From Selaginella moellendorffii (Eukaryota; Streptophyta; Lycopodiopsida; Selaginellales; Selaginellaceae), in NCBI RefSeq assembly GCF_000143415.4, contig NW_003314316.1:1002684-1066683 (forward strand): 64,000 bases of DNA. The letters run 5' to 3'. Below are positions 21,600-32,943 of this stretch, in pieces. The position numbers and the translations under genes are program-made. Within the stretch, counting starts at the first letter, position 1. The number at the start of each line of letters is the position of its first letter. The notes under the pieces are model-generated. The model was not told the origin of the DNA and ran no database searches. It worked only from the letters and a program-made list of their open reading frames with translations.

Positions 21600-22225
21600 G
21601 AGACCAGTCTAACTATCTGCACAAGAGCTGTCTCATATCCAACATGCGTTGCGCGGACATGTAACACTCCGTTTTCGTTCAGAGTCCCACCAATGACTTT
21701 GTCACCACTTCGTTTTGCGACCAGCCGAGCTTCACCAGTGATCATGCTCTCGATCACATGACTCTGTCCCCAAATCACCTCTCCATCAGTTGGCACCTTG
21801 GAACCAAGCAAAACTTTGACGACGTCATTCCGTTGTACGAGCTGCGTAATGATTTCTCGCTCGAAAGTAATTTTCCCTTCTCGTCCAGCATCAGGAGAAT
21901 GGCTGTATCAGGCGTGAGATTCATAAGCTTCGCGATGGATTCAGACGTTTTCCCTTTGGCCAGAACCTCCAGGAACTTCCCTAGTGGAATAAAAGATATG
22001 AGAATTGAACTCGTCTCGAAAAGTCTGTCCCTTCAAATGAGTCGTCGCAGATCTTAAAGCGGAGTAGACAGAGTAGAAGTCCGCAGCATTTGTCCCGAGA
22101 GCTATGAGAACGTCGATGTTGGCCGAACCATGGTGTAGAGCATTATAAGCCCCGACGTAGAACCGCCACCCGATGACGAACTGAACAGGCGTAGACAAAC
22201 TCCATCTCAGTATCTCGGTGAGCAT
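21600..22225 (-). pseudogene. Copper-transporting P1B-ATPase exon fragment (RAN1/HMA7-like)
   Basis: From 22225 leftward the sequence reads STPVQFVIGWRFYVGAYNAL then GSANIDVLIALGTNAA, the transmembrane segments before the copper-binding helix of RAN1-type pumps. After a one-base frameshift near 22035 it continues LGKFLEVLAKGKTSESIAKL and then WGQSHVIESMITGEA, the actuator (A) domain with its TGE loop. It stops near 21600, before the phosphorylation domain. The intact family pumps copper into the secretory pathway. Only about 200 of roughly 1000 residues remain, so this is a broken fragment. Confidence 0.85.
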
Positions 22226-23190
22226 GGTTATGCAAGTTGGGAGTGGAGTGCAAGCAATAGGTGCTCAAGCATGTTGTTGCTAGCGATCGGGATGCCATGG
22301 ATAGTCTAAAACATGGGATAGTCCATATTAGACTATATGGCTATTGAAAAGCTTGCGAAAGGAGAGACCTTAGCAAGCTAAGGAACAAAGTTCCTTGAAC
22401 GTTCCCCTAGGTAGATAAGTACCTAGACATCCAAGTGTAAATGGTTTATAGAGCGCGCGAAATCAGAGTGGCATAGCAAGAGCGTGGTCTTGAAGCTTGC
22501 CATGATGTGAGGCTATCAAGGTTAGGGAAGTAATTCCCAAGTGTTCAAAGAGAGGGCTTTGAACGAAAGTCGATGGTTAAAGACTTTCACGCTTATGCAT
22601 GAACTATGTTACGGTGGCCGGATGACTTGCTAAGTGAGATTGGCAAGTCGAGGGAACGAATACCCTAGTTGAAGGAGCCAACTTCAAAGGGGTGGCCCAT
22701 AGGCCAAGCATGGAGGAGTCCATGCATGATCACAGACTTGTCAAGTGAGAGGACTTGGCAGTGCAATGGAACTAGGTTCCTAAGCTGTGATTTGTAGCGT
22801 GCTTTAAGTATAAATTGGTGCACCAGCGTGGGGAGACACGCCAGGCATCCTGTGTGATGCCGTCTGTAGATGCATATACGGAGGTTGGGTTCGAGTCCCG
22901 ACCCTCTAGTGCTTGGGTTCGAATCCCAACTCACTAGGGCGTGGTGATGGTTTAGAATATGAGGACACTCATATTTCGGTGGTCATGGACTCTCAGTGGG
23001 GAGACTGGCTTGGGCACACCGCCAAACGGGGGATGCTCCGGAGTCGTGATGCACGGTTAAATTGCTTAGTGTGGCTCAGCATATCTAACTTGAACACTTT
23101 GGTGCGAAGGGCACCAAGGATGTGGTGAATGAGATGGGGACATCTAGTCTCAGTTACTATGGACCTTGGCCGGAAGGGAGATCCACACCC
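22226..23190. other. Unassigned sequence with two Pol III B-box-like motifs
   Basis: No supported gene. GGGTTCGAGTCCC near 22887 and GGGTTCGAATCCC near 22916 each look like a tRNA T-arm/B-box within 30 bases. No complete tRNA or A-box partner could be folded by eye. Confidence 0.35.
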
Positions 23191-23194
23191 GCAT

Positions 23195-23865
23195 TCTCGT
23201 CGTAGCAATTGGCTTGCTCGTTGCAGCCGGTGTTTCAAGCGCCGCCGACTCTACTACTTCCACAACTCGTGTCTACAACTTCACTATAAGGGAGCTTGTT
23301 CTTTAGCGAAAGGGAATACCTCTTTGCTTGCCTGCTTTTGTTTGTTGCTCCAGCAGTAGTGACACTGTCTTGCTGCTGCTGCTGCTGCTCAGATCCGGTC
23401 GACAAACGTGAGGCGACTTTGCAACTTGAAGTCTCTTGTCACTACTGCTGGAGCAAAGTCACAAAAGCAGGCAAGCAAAGAGGTATTCCCTTTTGCTAAA
23501 GAACAAGCTCGGTACCCCGGTCTGGTCATCTTTGCAAACCAAGGTGACCGTCTTCTCATCAATGTTACCAACAATGGACCGTATAACATCACGATGCACT
23601 GGTGAGCTCCTTCCCCGCGTAGAGATCCTTTTCTCTCGTCGTGAACTTAAGTCGCTGGATTTCTCACAGGCACGGCATCCGGCAACTCTTCTCCTGCTGG
23701 GCCGATGGACCTGCCTATGTCACCCAGTGCCCGATCCAACCTGGGGGATCATACCTCTACAACTACACCATTGTCAGGCAGAGCGGAACTCTCTTCTATC
23801 ATGCTCACGAGACTTGGCTGAAGTGGTCGAATGAGTCTCTAAGTTGGAGAGACTATGCTCCTTAG
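23195..23865 (+). pseudogene. Laccase (multicopper oxidase) 5' fragment
   Basis: The first part reads a hydrophobic signal-like segment (ILVVAIGLLVAAGVSSA) and then RVYNFTIRELVL, the normal start of a secreted plant laccase. An inverted-repeat insertion follows (23292-23510). Reading resumes at YPGLVIFANQGDRLLINVTN and NITMHW, has a clean GT-AG intron (about 23602-23669), and continues [21 protein letters not shown] and FYHAHETWL. The HWHG and HAH copper-ligand motifs are present. It ends in a stop at about 23865, far short of the usual 550-600 residues. Intact laccases oxidise monolignols in the cell wall. This fragment abuts copy B of the transposon. Confidence 0.85.
23292..23510. repeat. 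Foldback element: 72-bp inverted arms inside laccase exon
   Basis: The left arm 23292-23363 begins GAGCTTGTTCTTTAGC. The right arm 23438-23510 is its reverse complement with few mismatches. A 74-base loop contains a CTG repeat. It interrupts the laccase reading frame after RELVL. It could be a foldback MITE or an inverted duplication. A transcript would form a long hairpin. Confidence 0.85.
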
Positions 23866-23904
23866 AGGATGGGCAAGGCATGGTGAGCCTTCAGTATCAA
23901 ACCA

Positions 23905-23908
23905 TTGA
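23905..23908. other. 4-bp target duplication of copy B, left (TTGA)
   Basis: TTGA directly precedes the left terminal repeat and recurs directly after the right one at 37401-37404. This sets the duplication length at four bases. Confidence 0.8.
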
Positions 23909-23932
23909 AAGCTCTATTTCGTTAAAGTGGGA
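23909..23932 (+). repeat. Left terminal inverted repeat, copy B
   Basis: Same 24 bases as 2126-2149. Confidence 0.92.
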
Positions 23933-24350
23933 ATTGTCATTATCCCACTTGTAAAATAAGGTTTCCAAACCTTTATATAGTATATAAATATAACAAAATT
24001 CAACTGCATTGAGGCACATGCCATTTTATTTAAAACAAGGAAATGTCTACTCAATCACTTCTCCTCCCCCTGCCACTGCTTCACCTTTCTCTTCTCCTTG
24101 TCATCGTCATCCAATTTCTTTCCATCCTTTTAATATTGGCTCAGTTGCTGCGAGTCTAGGTGGAGCCCAAGTCCCCATTCAATCTTTACTTTCCCCTTAT
24201 TAATAAAACAACTTCGTAGACTTCCAATAACATGCTGTAACACTTCTAGTATAATGCAAATCCTCTCAAAGAATTGTCTTTTAATATTAATACAATGGCA
24301 TGGAACCCCATGCCATAATAAGTTACATTTTTAAATAAATACATGCCATC
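23933..24350. other. Left subterminal noncoding region, copy B
   Basis: Counterpart of 2150-2567, with the palindrome at 24295-24316. Here it reads TGGCATGG at its left arm, closer to consensus than in copy A. Confidence 0.7.
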
Positions 24351-27300
24351 TCAGACTGTTATTTTTTGCCTCCAACGCCTATACAATAATCTTGGAATTT
24401 CATCACTCTCCACACTATCAGGATTTAAACCCAATAGTAATGCCATCTCTTCTCTAATACGTCCATGCTCATGTTCAGTGGTCGAAGAACCCATCCGGTT
24501 GAGCAGATTATGGAGATGCGGATAGTGTTTGGCTAGACAATATACATGCCATAAATGATGACTGGTGTCTGTCCGATCAAATGGCTTCTGATATACCGTT
24601 CCATCTGCCATTTGGTTGATTTCTGCAGCCACCTCCTGGACTGGCCGGTTCTCTATCACCATCGCTCCAAGCCGTTTTGCAAGGTCCCCCAGAACATACG
24701 GTTTCTTCTCCTTAGTTTCCATACTGCAAGAGATGGGGTGCACTGCATATGTGTGCGTGTTCGCTGCAGTTTTAATCGGCGAGTCATCGATGATGAGGAT
24801 TTCACTTGACCTAGCAGTCCGGTTCATCACTACAGCCTCTGGCTTGACGAAGATGGGCTTGCTACCCCTCACATGGACCATAGTCAAGCAATCCTCCTGC
24901 GTTAGGAGAAAGTCAAATGGTAATATTACTTGCGTCTGATCATGCATCATCTGTAGCAACGTTAATGCATTGTGGCGCATCATGGATGTCCAAACTCCCA
25001 ATTGCAAATTGAACTTGGCCCTCTGTTTTAAGTGTAGCATGGTCATTATTAGATCCCGCAGTTTCTCCCATGTGATTAATGTGAATTTGTCTCTTTTGAC
25101 AAACTTGCGACCGCAGGCTTTGGAGGGTGCAGTGACATTCGAGGACGAACCACGCTCATGGGAGAAAAGGACACCATTTAGATCAAAAACGATACAGTAC
25201 CTTCGCTGTGACTCTGAAATGAAATGCGTCATCATAAAACATGGTACAAGTCAATTTTACCATCTACAATATTAGCGAATGGTGCTCCCGATGGTCGTTG
25301 AGAGGGTTTTGGTCGAGGAAACGTGAAGGGTGGAAATACTCTCCTCTGCAATATGGGGTCAATCGCATCCGATGGCGTGTGGGCACATGCCATTTCAGCT
25401 GTAGACTCTGGTACAACTGGCTCAACAGTGGCATGGGGTGGTTCCGATGGCGTGTGATCACACGCCATTTCAACTGGTGCCTTCGTTGGCAAAGTGGACA
25501 TGACCGAACAGGCAGCAGGGGCGGTGTAGGGAGGTTCCAACGGCGCGTAGTCAGACGATTGGGCACACGTTGAGTCCGTTGGAAATGAGGATATGACCGG
25601 CTCGGCGGCTGGGGCGGCCTCATGTGGGTCCAATGGCACCTGGTCACCGTCAGTTGGATACGTGGACAAGATTGACTCAGTGGTATAGGCAGCATCAAGT
25701 GGAGCGTGGTCAGCTTGCTTGGCGTTGATATGGATAGTAGCCTCCACCAGCTCTGATGACTCTTGCAGGCAAGTAGAGTCCACTGGCGGATCCATATGCA
25801 TGTCCAAATATCTCCCTTCGATTGAGATGGTATCCTCCCTACTGGCTACTAAAAACAAACTCATTAGCACATTGAATCGACTATACTATATTTACCATCA
25901 ACTGCTATTGAGGAAATAGGACCGATATCACTTGGGCGCACTGCTGATTCTGAAGGATTGGACATACGTTTCGACCCTTGCTTGGCACTATCCTTCCTCG
26001 ACACTAAAGGCTAGAGTTTGTATCTTAATTCAACTGAATAATCTCTACTTACCATTTGCTCTGCGACCTACATGGACAATGTTAGAAATGGTAAAAGGTT
26101 AGGAATGGATGTACTATTATTTACCTAATGGTTTGTCTTGTATGACCTTCCTCCCCTGCTCTTTGGCCACCTCAGGCTGGCCATCGTCGTCATCATCGTC
26201 GTCGTCGTTATTGTGATCATCACCATTGTGAGGACCATCCAAGTCCTCTTCGTCCTCCTCTTCTTTGTCCTCCTCTTCGTCCTTCTGCTCTTCCTGCTCA
26301 TTATCTTTCTCTGGCTCCTCATCCCCCTCCTGCATTTCTTCCATAGGCTGCTCACTTGGGAAAATCATCTGGCCGAGTCTCCATCTCAAAATACAAGACA
26401 TCCATAGCCTGTTTTAGTGCGTGACCTAGGACCGTATCCTCACCCGACTGTCTTAACATGGTTTCTGCACGTTCTTGCACCCTTCGAAGACGACGAGATG
26501 AGAAAAACGTGGCCCTGACTTGAAAAGCATCCCTCATCCATTGTACCTCTCCATTGAGATTAGGGAAGGGGAGTCCGCCATAGGAATCTGAGTCAGGAGG
26601 TGGTGACTGGCTGCTTTCACTCAGCCCTTGATCTGCAATGAATGGCATGAGCACACACGCCATAACCGCGAGGCATTACCTATCATATTTTCGTTGCCCT
26701 TCTTCCTTTTCGAATCAAACGCCTCTGATCCCGACGACTGTCCAACGTGCTTTCGCTTTTTATAACCACTGTCAGTTTGAGCTTGGCTGGTGCTTGCCTG
26801 TTTTGCCTTTGAAGAAGTGTCTCCTGCAAGGAATGGCATGAGACCACACGCCATTGCAAATATAATTTGTACCTCCTTTTTTCCTATTGCTTGTCTGTTT
26901 GTCCTTCTTCGACGCGCCACCAGTGCGCTTTTCAGTCCTCGTGTCTGAATATTCACAACGATCTATAATCAAAATGGCGTGAGGCCTCACGTGACCTTAC
27001 CTTGTGCAGGTTGTGAGCTCGGCCCAACATGGGTATCTTCAACAGTAGCTGTTAACGCCGTTTCAGCATCTGGGGGTGGCCACGCTCCTGCATACAGAGC
27101 TTGTGAGATAACATTTAAACTTAAAGTGCGTACTCACCAAGTTCGCAGAGAAGATACTGTTTTTCTTTGGCAACTGTAATTATATGCTCCATTGAAGTCA
27201 CCTCTTCAATGGAGTTTGTCACCGCAACACACGGGACACCCTTGAGTAGTGCGGCTTGAAAGAATAGTCCGCCGCAGTTGTACTCGACAACGCATTTGCT

Positions 27301-30074
27301 CTTAGAGTCGGAAGCAAGTGACCCACCCGCTATTGCGTTGAAGACCCAGCTGAGCATTTCCCATGCTGCACTTGGAGCTTTTTCTGGATTCGAAAGCTCC
27401 ATAGCCGTCTTCAGTTCCTCAGGCACGGGTAAATTGACCTCCCTCAGATCAATTCGATCGGCCTTGTCGAACGAAGCTGGGAAGTCACTCCAGTCCCACT
27501 CTACTGCAGGACCAATAACAAGGGTGAGTGTGAAGATGCGGACATTTGTCGGTATCTTCTTCTTAGCCATTATCCCATGGATCTCCCGCATCTCCTTGCC
27601 TTTCAACCGAGCCTTCACCTCGTTCAAGGCCTTCCAGAACTTGTGATAGGATTCAGAGTCATAGATCATATAGTGGACTAAAGATTTCACCTCCGCAAGT
27701 CCCACCATTAAGTCAATGATGGAGCTGACTTCGTCTGCATGAGTGATCTCCTCGTTTGTGAAGTCCATCACACAAAAGATGTTCTTGACCTGCTCATCTC
27801 CGCGGGAAACGATGCTCCTCCACCTTTGATCCTCATCCGAATTCACGTATACCCGGTAAGGTTCTCGATAGGCCTCTGCTGCGGGGTCAAGCTGTTTCTG
27901 AAGCCGGCGGTCGACATCCCTCTTAATGAAATTTGGATACTGATCCAACTTCTCAGCTTTACTTTTCGTGGCATCCCGCAGCAGATCGATGAACTTGGGG
28001 GCCCCCTTCATGTACTCGTCGATGTCTTCATTTGACAACTCCAACTCTTCCATCATCTCTTGCGTGGTGTCGATGCTCACCCTCTCCACAGCCACTTGCT
28101 CGAAGATCCAATCCTTCAATAGCGCACGAGCTCTCAGAGTCGTGCACAAGTCCTCGTATGTCACAATATGGCCGGGAGTCATTTTGGTCTTGTTGAAGAC
28201 TACCTCACCACGTAGAAGAGCATTAGCCACTGTCAGAAGGTCGTCGTCGTCTAGAGACCGCGAGAAATGCAAGGCGTTGAGCTTCAAATCATTGGGCTTC
28301 CGGCCGTCCTCCACACCCATTGAGTTTAGCAACTCCCCGTCATGGTACCTCCTCAGCACATCTACCCATTTGTCAAAAACAACTTTTGTCGCGAGTAGAA
28401 TGTTATGGATGCTGAGTGTGTCATTGACCCCCAATGTTTTCGAGAGAAGACTCGAGAATTCCTGCAATGGAAATGGCGTGAGGCCACATGCTATGCCACA
28501 TGCAACGAGGCTTACCTGCCAGGCGCTAGTTGCTAATGCACGTCCTTGTCCTGGTTTTTGTGGCTTCTTCAGTTGAACCCAGAGCTTCCGTGTTCGTGCC
28601 AATGTCTCATGCAGACCCGATTTGTAGCACGTTTCTTGCTTGACATTCTGCGCGTGGGAGATGTATATGATAGATCGGAGGGGCGAATTGCCTTTTATCA
28701 GGCGGACAACTCTTGTCTTGAAGACTTTCTTCACCTCCTCGCCCACTATAATATCCACAACTATCTCTTGCATCGCCAAGCTAGAATGCTGCCCGGAGAC
28801 GGCATAGAACCGGATGTTCTGATCGTCCAACACCTTCCTATTGATCAAGTCTGGAAACCTCGTCTCGCCCTTCATTGTTCGGTAGTAGGGGATCACGTCT
28901 GCGATGTCAGGTGTTACTGGACTTGCCAGCATCTTCTGCTTCAGTTTCTCCACCCACTCATCAGATACTAGCCTGTGGTTGTATTTGCTTTGGATGTCGA
29001 TACGGCTCACGTCGATTGTATATACTTTGTTGGAATAGTAACAAGTACTATTATCTACGACGATTTTTGCTGCCTCTTCTTGCTCTTTCTGCTCTTTGCG
29101 GCTCTTCTTTTTGGTGGGTGTAGTGTTCGAACCCGAGGCAATGGCATCACCGAGTAGCTTCTTTTTTGGAGCAGGAGAGTCGGACGTCGGCTTGAGCTTG
29201 ACCACCCTTTTCTGCTTCGGGGTAGTTTCCAGATCGACCCCCTTCCCCTTAGCTTCGCGAACTGGAGGCATTCTCAACGGCTCAATGTTGGAATATAGTT
29301 TTTGAACATCGCCGTAGGTGAGGTCCGTGGATTCCATGTGATCTTCATAGACCCGCAGCGTCTTTGAAATTGTGGGCCTCCTAGACAACCTCTCCCTAGC
29401 TCCCTCTAGGAATTCCTCATAGCCGCTGCCCCCCTCCGGGAAGCCGCTAGGATGTGCAAGGTGGATCTTGAAGGCGGACGCTGTCTCTACCACAAGTGCC
29501 AGTCCATATTCTTGCATGGAACTGCATGGAGTGTCTGTCACTTGGATGAGGATCCCCATGCATTCTTTTCTCCCACCATCTGTGTTGTATAGCCTCAGAT
29601 CCTCGCCTTCCATCCCGAAAGTCCAACTGATGAGCTCCTCCCCCTTCTTTGCATCCACATTGACAGTGGCTGGAAGAAGAACGCAATTCCTCGCCTGTTC
29701 AGAAATGCACAACAATTAGAGCTGACAGATGAAAAGCTAGCAGCTGGAAATAACGTGAGGCCACACGCCATTCACCACTGCATCAGATGTCTTGAGGCTG
29801 CATCCTAAGATGGCGTGAGGCTACACGCCATCTGTAACCGGACTGCACTCAAGAGCCCAATCGGTGCATGCCAATGTTGCTACTGAATGGCATGTGGCCT
29901 CATGCCATTTTCTACTTGGCCTAAAAGACTTACCATTTGAAGCCGAATGGAGGCCGTGACAATCAAGGCCAGACTCGCTGGCGAATGTGCACTGTGTGTG
30001 TAGCGGATCGTAGCAGCAAGGCTACTCTGCCACTTACAGTTGGAGAGTGGCACTGAAATCTCTCGGGACGCCAA
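24351..30074 (-). pseudogene. 11-exon transposon gene: ParB-like / acidic / FCP-HAD-like protein, copy B
   Basis: Exons by colinearity with copy A: 30074-29934, 29694-28516, 28461-27138, 27087-27001, 26962-26873, 26823-26680, 26632-26125, 26067-26053, 26003-25896, 25848-25261, 25213-24351. Exons 2-3 are open here as one 864-codon frame across the 54-bp intron, so the exon 2 stop of copy A is a mutation. In exon 7 a 29-base deletion near 26352, next to a 30-base contraction of the acidic repeat, shifts the frame and stops just after RPDDFPK. The last part of exon 3 (VVEYNCGGLFF then ALLKGVPCVAVTN) faintly resembles the glycine-rich end of N6/N4 DNA methylases. That would fit a ParB-methylase ancestry but is weak. 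The HAD part has the same Asp-to-Asn change as copy A. Confidence 0.75.
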
Positions 30075-30349
30075 GTGGGCTGTGTGTGGGTGGTGGAGTG
30101 GGCGGCGGAGTTGGCGGCGAAGTTATAAACTGAAGTGGACGCCGATGCACACGAGCGTGATGCGAGCGCGAGTGTGATGCAAGTGCGAGTGGACGCCAAT
30201 GCACACGAGAAACCTGTAGAGAAGGTAGATGAGCGCGAATGTGAGTGTGATCGCGAGTGGGAGCGCGATGTGAGCGCGAGTACGATGCAAAACCTAACCT
30301 CACACGCGTGAAATCTCATGACGGTTGGTAATCCCACCACGTCATCATT

Positions 30350-31022
30350 TGTAGCGCACCTTATCTCTCTCCCCTTAAGCCAACTGGAAAAGGGGCAATT
30401 GCTTGATGAGAGAGCCCTTAGTGGCTATTTTATCCCCATTTATCCCCCAAGGTTCCAAGGATCCACGGTGACAATATATCCAAATCTCATCCCATGATCA
30501 CATGCGCTACACTCACCCCCCCTTCAGAGATGTCAATGTCCTCATTGACTATTGACTAACAACCCCTACTGAGCCAAGGGGAACCAGCACCTCCATTTCC
30601 GCACTCAATCTACCAATCCTTCCATTGTGTAGACCAGCTATTCCATGTGAGGCAACTAGTCATCCACCCGTACCGCAGTCCCACGATGGATACCTTTGTC
30701 CGTGGATACTCCACACAAGAGGAAGGACGTACGCATGGATGTCCACTACATACGATTTCAAATTTAGGGGTAGGAATATACCTTGCTCAAGGGTATATTA
30801 TATTTTAGGTAGCCACTAATCAATGGGAATCGAACCCGTGCCATTTGCTCTGATACCAACTGTAGCGCACCTTATCTCTCTCCCCTTAAGCCAACTGGAA
30901 AAGGGGCAATTGCTTGATGAGAGAGCCCTTAGTGGCTATTTTATCCCCATTTATCCCCCAAGGTTCCAAGGATCCACGGTGACAGTATATCCAAATCTCA
31001 TCCCATGATCACATGCGCTACA
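30350..31022 (-). mobile_element. TRIM retrotransposon nested in copy B
   Basis: 673 bp, the same length and insertion point as 8626-9298, with TCATT duplications at 30345-30349 and 31023-31027. Confidence 0.9.
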
Positions 31023-31629
31023 TCATTCCTCGGACTTGGGCGCCACCATTAATTTCTGGATCGCCACGCGCATGCATGCACGTGAAATCCAAAAGAAATC
31101 CGCAACGTCATCATTCCTCGGACTGCATGCACGCGAAATCCAAAAGAAAGATCATGATTGGGATATCATTTAATACCCTCGCTATATTTATACCATGCAT
31201 GATTGGATATTCCAAAGCATCTTGTATTTCCAAAAATGCCAGATGTTCAACTAAATAAAGAATGGTATACAATGTCCTTCTTGATGACCCTGCAAAGAAG
31301 CATCTGGATCGAACACCACATGAGACCACACGAGCCTTACAATGTTTCAGGGGCATTTGCCATAGATCCGACCGTTATTTTGCTCCAAGATTCTACAGTT
31401 TGGTGTGCATTGACCTTTCCATCGACACTGCAAAGGGACATCACAATCAGATGTGGGATCACAAGAAACCAACTTCACTAACTCTAGTTTCACCAAGATC
31501 TACGTAAGGAGTTATGAAATGAAAGGACCCTCTCTATTGAAATGTGTTTATGGTCCTAGGGGCATTGTGACATATCAAAGGATTTTACATCAAGTTCTGT
31601 ATTTGCATGTTTATCAAGCTACTGAATTG

Positions 31630-31649
31630 CTAAACCCTAAACCCTAAAC
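31630..31649 (+). promoter_or_regulatory. Telo-box, copy B
   Basis: Identical to 9867-9886. Confidence 0.55.
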
Positions 31650-32943
31650 ATGTGGCAAATGCTGCATGAAGAAAGATGCCCTTTCTGGGCAAATGCTGTA
31701 AGAGGCAGATGCCGAGCAGATGTATCTCAGGCTAGTGAAGGGGACAAACGAAAGCTAGCTATAAACATGACGGGATGCAAATAGATTACTAGGCTGGTCC
31801 TGCGAAAATCAAAAACCATAATTGAAAACATTGAAAATGCAAAAAGAAAGGTTTATAATATTTTTGAATTTTAAGCAACCAAAGGAATGTAAGTAGGGCA
31901 TGTGTTTGTAAGTTTAAAAATGCCTCAACCACTTAAATTCCCAAGTAAATAAAGCTGTTTCTATTTTTGGTACAGGTAAACTTTATAGCGTGTGGGCTCA
32001 TGCAATTTTGAACCCAAAAATGCACCAAAAAATGCTCGACTAGCATTATTCTTTGAATGGCGTGTGGCCTTATATTGCCATAAATGGACATACACACACA
32101 GCATAATTATTCCTTTACACGGCGAATAATCTTGGCGCGGATCGCTGACATGGCATGGCAAAGTTCGAATCACTGACATGGCACAGCTGGATCGAAGCAA
32201 GGACATGATGTGATAAAGTTCAACCTCCGACAGCAAAATCTAGAAGCTACTCAGTTTGAAATTTGTCAGAGGAATCATAAGATCTGGTTTGTCAAAGGAT
32301 TTGATGTGACGTTCAAGTGTGTGTTATTTTTGAATTCTCGAACTCATTCCTAGGTCTATCATTTTTGTGCGCCGTGTTCTTGGTTCCGCTGAGCGCAGTG
32401 AGCGCTGCTTGTGTAAGCGGCGTTGTGAGCTGTGGTTTATGCGTCTACGAGCGGTTGCGGCATTGCGAGCGCCATTGCGAGCGACAGTTTATGCGAGTGG
32501 CAGTTTGTGCGAGCGGTGCTACGAGCAGTTACGGTGTTGCGAGCGGCGCTACGAGTAGTTGCGGTGTTGCAAGCGGCACTGTCTTTGGTGTGGCTACCAC
32601 TTCCTCTTGATATTCGGCACTTGTGCTTCCTGGTATGTTCACCATGGAATGGCTTAGGACCACATTTAGAAATGACATGAGGCCACATGCCATCTTGGGC
32701 CCTTGCAATTTCATGGCTAGCGTATTGTCATGTATGTTTTTACTTGCCTACAGCTGTGTGTATATCAAGATGGCATGAGGCCTCATGCCAATTTTGTGAA
32801 TGCGAAATTTCACGTGGGTGTCAATAGCATGTTTGAATAATGGCATGTGGCCTCATGCTATTGAGGTTGTTTGGTATGTTATGATTTAGGCCATTCTCCA
32901 ATCATTTTTTGTATGGTCTTAACTTCTTTTCTGCACTTTCAGA

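Larger units (their letters stand above)
30075..32943. promoter_or_regulatory. Central divergent intergenic region, copy B
   Basis: Same order as in copy A: GCGAG-rich block (about 30120-30300), TRIM, AT-rich DNA, telo-box (31630-31649), palindromes, GCGAG-rich block (about 32385-32580), palindromes, then a TTTCAG acceptor just before the transposase ATG. It has a 39-base stretch near 31470 that copy A lacks. Confidence 0.55.
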
